36,632 nucleotides of DNA, from assembly GCA_009784575.1 (NCBI GenBank), contig WRBK01000020.1, forward strand, positions 1 to 36,632, written 5' to 3'. Of the stretch, positions 33,690-36,632 are shown piece after piece. This DNA comes from Defluviitaleaceae bacterium (GTDB lineage Bacteria > Bacillota > Clostridia > Lachnospirales > WRAX01). The notes under the pieces are model-generated. The model did no database searches and was not told the origin of the DNA. It saw only the letters and a list, made by a program, of their open reading frames with translations. Positions within the stretch are counted from its first letter, which is position 1, and each line of letters starts with the position of its first letter. The position numbers and the translations under genes were made by a program.

Positions 33690-33718
33690 ATTCTAATTCA
33701 ATTTCTCAAGCTTGTCAA
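33690..33718 (-). promoter_or_regulatory. Promoter of the riboswitch-nrdJ-Nudix unit
   Basis: On the minus strand TTGACA (33718-33713) and TAGAAT (33695-33690) are separated by 17 bases. The start would fall near 33683, about 16 bases before the aptamer closing stem. Confidence 0.65.
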
Positions 33719-33730
33719 TACAAATATTTG

Positions 33731-34294
33731 TTAATTATCAAGATTTTTATATTGCTCCCGTGTGATGCCATATTGTACACAATCCCTAAAAATCCCCTTT
33801 ATTTTTTCGGATTGAATCATAACCCCTTCTCGCCTCATGCTGCATTTTTCCATAACACGTCCAGAGGCGGGGTTTTCTGCATAATGGTTTGCTTCAAAGC
33901 GATTTGCCTCTAATTTATCAAAACACAAAGCCATTACGGTGCGCAAAGCTTCGGTCATATAGCCTTTACCCCAATATGCACGATTAAGTACATATCCAAA
34001 CTGTATTTTATCGTGTTCGTGAATTAGGCGGATATCTATACATCCTATCATTTTGCTATTTTCTGTAAACTCTATAGCCCATATGCCATTTCGAGACCAA
34101 TAGTAATCATAAATAGCGGTGCAGGCGGCATCTATAGTGTTTAAACCATCCCAAATAAGATGCTCTACGGTAGCGGCATCGCTGGCATATTCCAAGATAT
34201 CCTCGGCATCTGTAATGCGAAATTTGCGCAAAATCAACCGCTCGGTGGATATAGTTTCGTGTGCATACAATATCTCGTTATAATTTTCTACCAT
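33731..34294 (-). CDS. GNAT-family N-acetyltransferase (RimJ/RimL-like)
   Basis: A 187-residue single-domain acetyltransferase using acetyl-CoA. STERLILRKFRITDAEDI at the start, FGYVLNRAYWGKGYMTEAL as the CoA-binding region, and NPASGRVMEKCSM are typical of the RimJ/RimL group. The substrate, protein N-terminus or small molecule, is unknown. ATG 34294 has GGAGGG seven bases upstream and is preferred over ATG 34309. It lies between the tsf terminator and the nrdJ promoter and appears to be a separate unit. It resembles the GNAT half of the 20872-21750 fusion in pattern. Confidence 0.88.
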   Translation of the reverse strand: MVENYNEILYAHETISTERLILRKFRITDAEDILEYASDAATVEHLIWDGLNTIDAACTAIYDYYWSRNGIWAIEFTENSKMIGCIDIRLIHEHDKIQFGYVLNRAYWGKGYMTEALRTVMALCFDKLEANRFEANHYAENPASGRVMEKCSMRREGVMIQSEKIKGIFRDCVQYGITREQYKNLDN

Positions 34295-34310
34295 GACACA
34301 GCCCTCCATA

Positions 34311-34350
34311 CAATAAATTAGGGGATATCAAACCAATTGATATCCCCTAA
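34311..34350 (-). terminator. Terminator of the rpsB-tsf operon
   Basis: A 14-bp perfect stem pairs 34318-34331 with 34337-34350 (core GGGGATATCAA with TTGATATCCCC) around a 5-base loop. The minus strand continues with TTTATTG. It lies about 30 bases after the tsf stop codon. Confidence 0.8.
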
Positions 34351-34379
34351 AATTAATATCGTTAATCTTTTTAATAAAA

Positions 34380-35312
34380 CTATCCTTGCATAGCCTTCGC
34401 AACTTCTTCTGCAAAGTCTTCTTGTTTCTTCTCTATGCCCTCACCTTTTTCGTAGCAAGCAAAACGCACAAGTTTAACTTCTGCACCAACTTCTTTAGCT
34501 ACGCTTTCTACATAAGCCTTAACGGTCATAGACGTATCTTTAACATATTCCTGCTCCATAAGGCAAATTTCTTTCATTTGCTTGTTTATGCGACCTTCTA
34601 CCATTTTTTCGATAACCTGCGCTGGCTTAGAAGCATTTGAGGGGTCGTTTTTCGCTGCGGCATCAAGAATTTTTCTTTCGCTTTCGATATATTCTTGGTC
34701 TACATCCGAAACATTAAGATATTTCGGGAAAAGAGCCGCAATTTGCATACATAGATTGTAACCCATCTCTTTTACATTGTCGGTGCTTGGTCCGTCAATT
34801 TCAAGCAAAGCACCAATCTTGCCGCCGCCATGCACATAGCTGGCAATAATGCCTGGTGCGCTTTTTTCGAAACGAATAAAACGACGGATGTTGAGATTTT
34901 CGCCAATAGTAGCAATCTTGCCCTTTAGCGCATCCTGCACATTTTCGCCATCACCTTTGGACCATTTTTCTTGCAAGAAAGCTTCGACATCAGCAGACTT
35001 GCTATCAAGCACTTGTGTACAAACATCATTAACATATGTTATGAAATCAGCATTTTTTGCTACAAAGTCGGTTTCGGAATTAACCTCAACCATGGCCGCC
35101 TTAGAAAAATCAGGCGCAACCAAAAGACCAACAAGACCTTCTGCGGCGATGCGTCCACTTTTCTTTTCAGCAGCCGCAAGACCTTTTTCGCGCAAAAATT
35201 CTACAGCCTTTTTTATATCACCATTAGTCTGTTCGAGAGCTTTTTTACAATCGCTCATACCAGAACCAGTTAGTTCTCTTAATTCTTTAATTAATGCAGG
35301 TGTTGCAGCCAT
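34380..35312 (-). CDS. tsf: Elongation factor Ts
   Basis: Exchanges GDP for GTP on elongation factor Tu. The N-terminal UBA-like domain has LRELTGSGMSDCKKALEQ, and the core SETDFVAKN contacts EF-Tu. At 310 residues it is full length. AGGAGG lies eight bases before the ATG. It follows rpsB with a 26-base gap, the usual bacterial order. Confidence 0.97.
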   Translation of the reverse strand: MAATPALIKELRELTGSGMSDCKKALEQTNGDIKKAVEFLREKGLAAAEKKSGRIAAEGLVGLLVAPDFSKAAMVEVNSETDFVAKNADFITYVNDVCTQVLDSKSADVEAFLQEKWSKGDGENVQDALKGKIATIGENLNIRRFIRFEKSAPGIIASYVHGGGKIGALLEIDGPSTDNVKEMGYNLCMQIAALFPKYLNVSDVDQEYIESERKILDAAAKNDPSNASKPAQVIEKMVEGRINKQMKEICLMEQEYVKDTSMTVKAYVESVAKEVGAEVKLVRFACYEKGEGIEKKQEDFAEEVAKAMQG

Positions 35313-35338
35313 AATGTAATCCTCCTATACCTTTAATG

Positions 35339-36103
35339 TTATACCCCTGGTTGTTCATCTAGTTGCTCGTCGCCGATTTCGCCTTCACTCTCATAAACGG
35401 TGGCCTCTTCTTGACCCATTTCGCCTTGGCGGCTTTCTATAGCCGCATCGGCCATAACGCCAGCAATAAGCTTAACAGCGCGGATGGCATCATCATTGCC
35501 AGGGATAACGATATCTACTTCGTCAGGGTCACAGTTTGTATCAACAATAGCAACGATAGGGATACCCAAAGTACGCGCCTCTTTGATGGCGATATGCTCT
35601 TTGCGACTATCTACAATAAAGATAACATCGGGGATTTTTTTCATATCCTTAATGCCGCCTAGGTTACGGTCTAGTTTCGCTTTTTCGTGCAATAGCTGAG
35701 CAACTTCTTTTTTAGGAAGATTATCAAAAGAGCCATTTTCTTCCATTTTTTCAAGCTCTTTAAGGCGTTTGATGCGTAGCTGTATGGTCTTGAAGTTTGT
35801 AAGCATACCACCAAGCCAACGCTCGTTTACATAGTACATGCCACAACGTACAGCTTCTTCACGAATGCTTTCTTGTGCTTGCTTTTTTGTGCCTACAAAA
35901 AGGATTGTGCCGCCGTCTTTAAGGATATCGGCTACAGCATGGTATGCTTCGTCCACCTTTTTAACGGTCTTTTGCAAATCGATGATGTAGATTCCGTTTC
36001 TTTCAGCAAAGATATACTCTGCCATCTTGGGGTTCCACCTTCTTGTTTGGTGGCCAAAATGCACCCCAGCTTCTAATAGCTGTTTCATTGAAATAACGCC
36101 CAT
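35339..36103 (-). CDS. rpsB: 30S ribosomal protein S2
   Basis: A 254-residue component of the small ribosomal subunit. [49 protein letters not shown] and [19 protein letters not shown] are S2 signatures. The C-terminus is extended and acidic ([14 protein letters not shown]). The ATG at 36103 has AGGAGGTG just upstream; an in-frame ATG at 36130 lies inside the structured leader and is unlikely. A promoter and a leader with pseudoknot potential precede it. Confidence 0.97.
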   Translation of the reverse strand: MGVISMKQLLEAGVHFGHQTRRWNPKMAEYIFAERNGIYIIDLQKTVKKVDEAYHAVADILKDGGTILFVGTKKQAQESIREEAVRCGMYYVNERWLGGMLTNFKTIQLRIKRLKELEKMEENGSFDNLPKKEVAQLLHEKAKLDRNLGGIKDMKKIPDVIFIVDSRKEHIAIKEARTLGIPIVAIVDTNCDPDEVDIVIPGNDDAIRAVKLIAGVMADAAIESRQGEMGQEEATVYESEGEIGDEQLDEQPGV

Positions 36104-36107
36104 AAGG

Positions 36108-36177
36108 CACCTCCTGAGTTTAACCTCCATGTTTCGATTATTCTAAATTACGATGACGCACTCAGAAGCGAAACATG
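36108..36177 (-). promoter_or_regulatory. rpsB leader with predicted pseudoknot over the ribosome binding site
   Basis: On the minus strand CATGTTTCG (36177-36169) pairs with CGAAACATG (36136-36128) as a 9-bp stem. Its 32-base loop contains TTCTGAGT, which can pair over eight positions (one G-U) with ACTCAGGA immediately downstream. That segment includes the first bases of the AGGAGG site. In E. coli the rpsB leader has a conserved pseudoknot through which S2 represses rpsB-tsf, so the same function is proposed here. Confidence 0.6.
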
Positions 36178-36199
36178 TGTGTGATATTTACAAGAGAGT

Positions 36200-36229
36200 A
36201 TTATAACACATCATGACCGCTTTTTGCAA
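36200..36229 (-). promoter_or_regulatory. SigA-type promoter of rpsB-tsf
   Basis: On the minus strand TTGCAA (36229-36224) and a perfect TATAAT (36205-36200) are 18 bases apart. The start would be near 36193, giving a leader of about 90 bases. Confidence 0.7.
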
Positions 36230-36323
36230 GACTTTTTTCAACTTTTACGAATTTCTTCATTATATATCTCAAAACGAAACTCAAGCATGGTCAAAATCGC
36301 CAAAAATCCCATAATCTATGCAT

Positions 36324-36350
36324 TCAAATGGGCTATAATATCACCGATAT
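36324..36350 (+). promoter_or_regulatory. SigD (sigma-28) type flagellin promoter
   Basis: TCAA (36324-36327), 15 bases, then ACCGATAT (36343-36350) match the sigma-28 consensus TAAA-N15-GCCGATAT at ten of twelve positions. Transcription would start near 36357, giving a flagellin leader of about 147 bases. Confidence 0.65.
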
Positions 36351-36419
36351 ATTATTTGCAAGGGCGAGACAATAAGAAAAAAGCCCGAGCAAACAGTCGG
36401 CAAAGCCGAATATACTTGA

Positions 36420-36503
36420 CCGCACGGATGCGGCAGGCGAAGGCAGGGCGAACCCCTGCAAATACAATTATCAAGGATGATGATTGTACACAAGGAGGAC
36501 AAT
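36420..36503 (+). promoter_or_regulatory. Flagellin leader with candidate CsrA-binding hairpins
   Basis: Three GGA motifs sit in hairpin loops. Hairpin one is CCGCA-CGGA-TGCGG (36420-36433). Hairpin two has a 10-bp stem (36464-36473 with 36478-36487, one G-U) around AGGA at 36474-36477. Third, ATTGT (36483-36487) can instead pair with ACAAT (36499-36503), placing ACAAGGAGG, the Shine-Dalgarno, in the loop. The second and third share ATTGT and are mutually exclusive. CAAGGATG matches the core of the CsrA consensus. A plain hairpin GCAGGG/CCCTGC lies at 36443-36459. Confidence 0.6.
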
Positions 36504-36632
36504 ATGTCTAACACAGTAGTAAGAACAAACATGCTAGCCCTTAATTCACATCGTAACTTAGGTATGGTAGGCACACAGCAGGCTCGCTCTTCTGCTAGAC
36601 TTAGCTCTGGCTTCCGCATCAACTCTGCTGCT
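36504..36632 (+). CDS. Flagellin, N-terminal fragment cut by window end
   Basis: The first 43 codons of a flagellin, the filament protein exported by the flagellar type III system. NMLALNSHRNLG and SSARLSSGFRINSAA match the conserved N-terminal D0 domain, including the LSSG-RINSAA hallmark. The ATG follows AAGGAGG (36492-36498). The gene continues past the window, so its full length and C-terminal domain cannot be seen. It has a SigD-type promoter and a long structured leader, and is divergent from rpsB. Confidence 0.93.
   Translation, partial: MSNTVVRTNMLALNSHRNLGMVGTQQARSSARLSSGFRINSAA

Noticed and set aside
20872-34294. GNAT halves at 20872-21750 and 33731-34294 as a recent duplication
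   Set aside because: They share only family-level motifs and differ in most residues, so a recent local duplication is not supported.
36128-36130. Earlier ATG for ribosomal protein S2
   Set aside because: It lies in the predicted leader stem, lacks a ribosome binding site, and adds residues absent from S2 proteins.
36373-36412. Alternative SigD promoter with GCCGAATA at 36405-36412
   Set aside because: No suitable -35 lies 14-16 bases upstream, and the region forms a GC hairpin; the 36324-36350 match is better.

Overview
The window looks like a chromosomal segment of a motile, Gram-positive, moderately AT-rich member of the Clostridia. This rests on gene content: the cmk / acyltransferase / IspH-ribosomal S1 fusion cluster, AGGAGG-type ribosome binding sites, SigA-like promoters, a class II (B12-dependent) ribonucleotide reductase under a cobalamin riboswitch, a PF04245 nucleoid-associated protein, CsoR-CopA, and a flagellin with a SigD-like promoter. 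No rRNA, tRNA, CRISPR array, prophage or insertion sequence was seen.

Layout. 1-490: gene-free regulatory stretch with a promoter-terminator small RNA unit, an opposing promoter and a 22-bp perfect inverted repeat. 491-5475 (+): tightly packed housekeeping run (FAD oxidoreductase, aroH, cmk, plsC-like, ispH-rpsA fusion) closed by a terminator. 5537-11603 (+): a GlmU with a degraded uridyltransferase half, pth, a frameshifted gene, a Rid-family protein and mfd. 11593-24313 (-): an unrecognised membrane protein, copA and csoR, then a long run with a membrane MutS-like ATPase, an orphan HAMP protein, ispD, a nucleoid protein, DAHP synthase, a GNAT-MazG fusion, yifB, a small membrane protein and an XRE regulator. 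24553-29369 (+): a large hybrid sensor kinase and an HD-GYP response regulator, divergent from the XRE gene. 29475-33336 (-): Nudix hydrolase and nrdJ with its riboswitch. 33731-36103 (-): GNAT enzyme, tsf and rpsB. 36504-end (+): start of flagellin.

How the genes fit together. Two MEP-pathway isoprenoid enzymes (IspH, IspD) and two aromatic amino acid enzymes (AroH, DAHP synthase) are present but lie in separate operons among translation, envelope and DNA maintenance genes. CsoR and CopA form a copper efflux unit. The kinase and HD-GYP protein overlap by four bases and probably form one phosphorelay ending in c-di-GMP breakdown.

The most interesting signals are in RNA and regulatory DNA: (1) a flagellin leader with GGA motifs shown in hairpin loops, matching CsrA control; (2) an rpsB leader with a possible pseudoknot covering the Shine-Dalgarno, as expected for S2 autoregulation; (3) an unidentified small RNA unit at the left edge next to a nearly leaderless gene whose promoter carries a perfect dyad; (4) protein oddities: truncated GlmU, HAMP protein without a signalling tip, GNAT-MazG fusion, duplicated TSCPD domain in NrdJ. 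All family assignments were made by eye; no searches were run.
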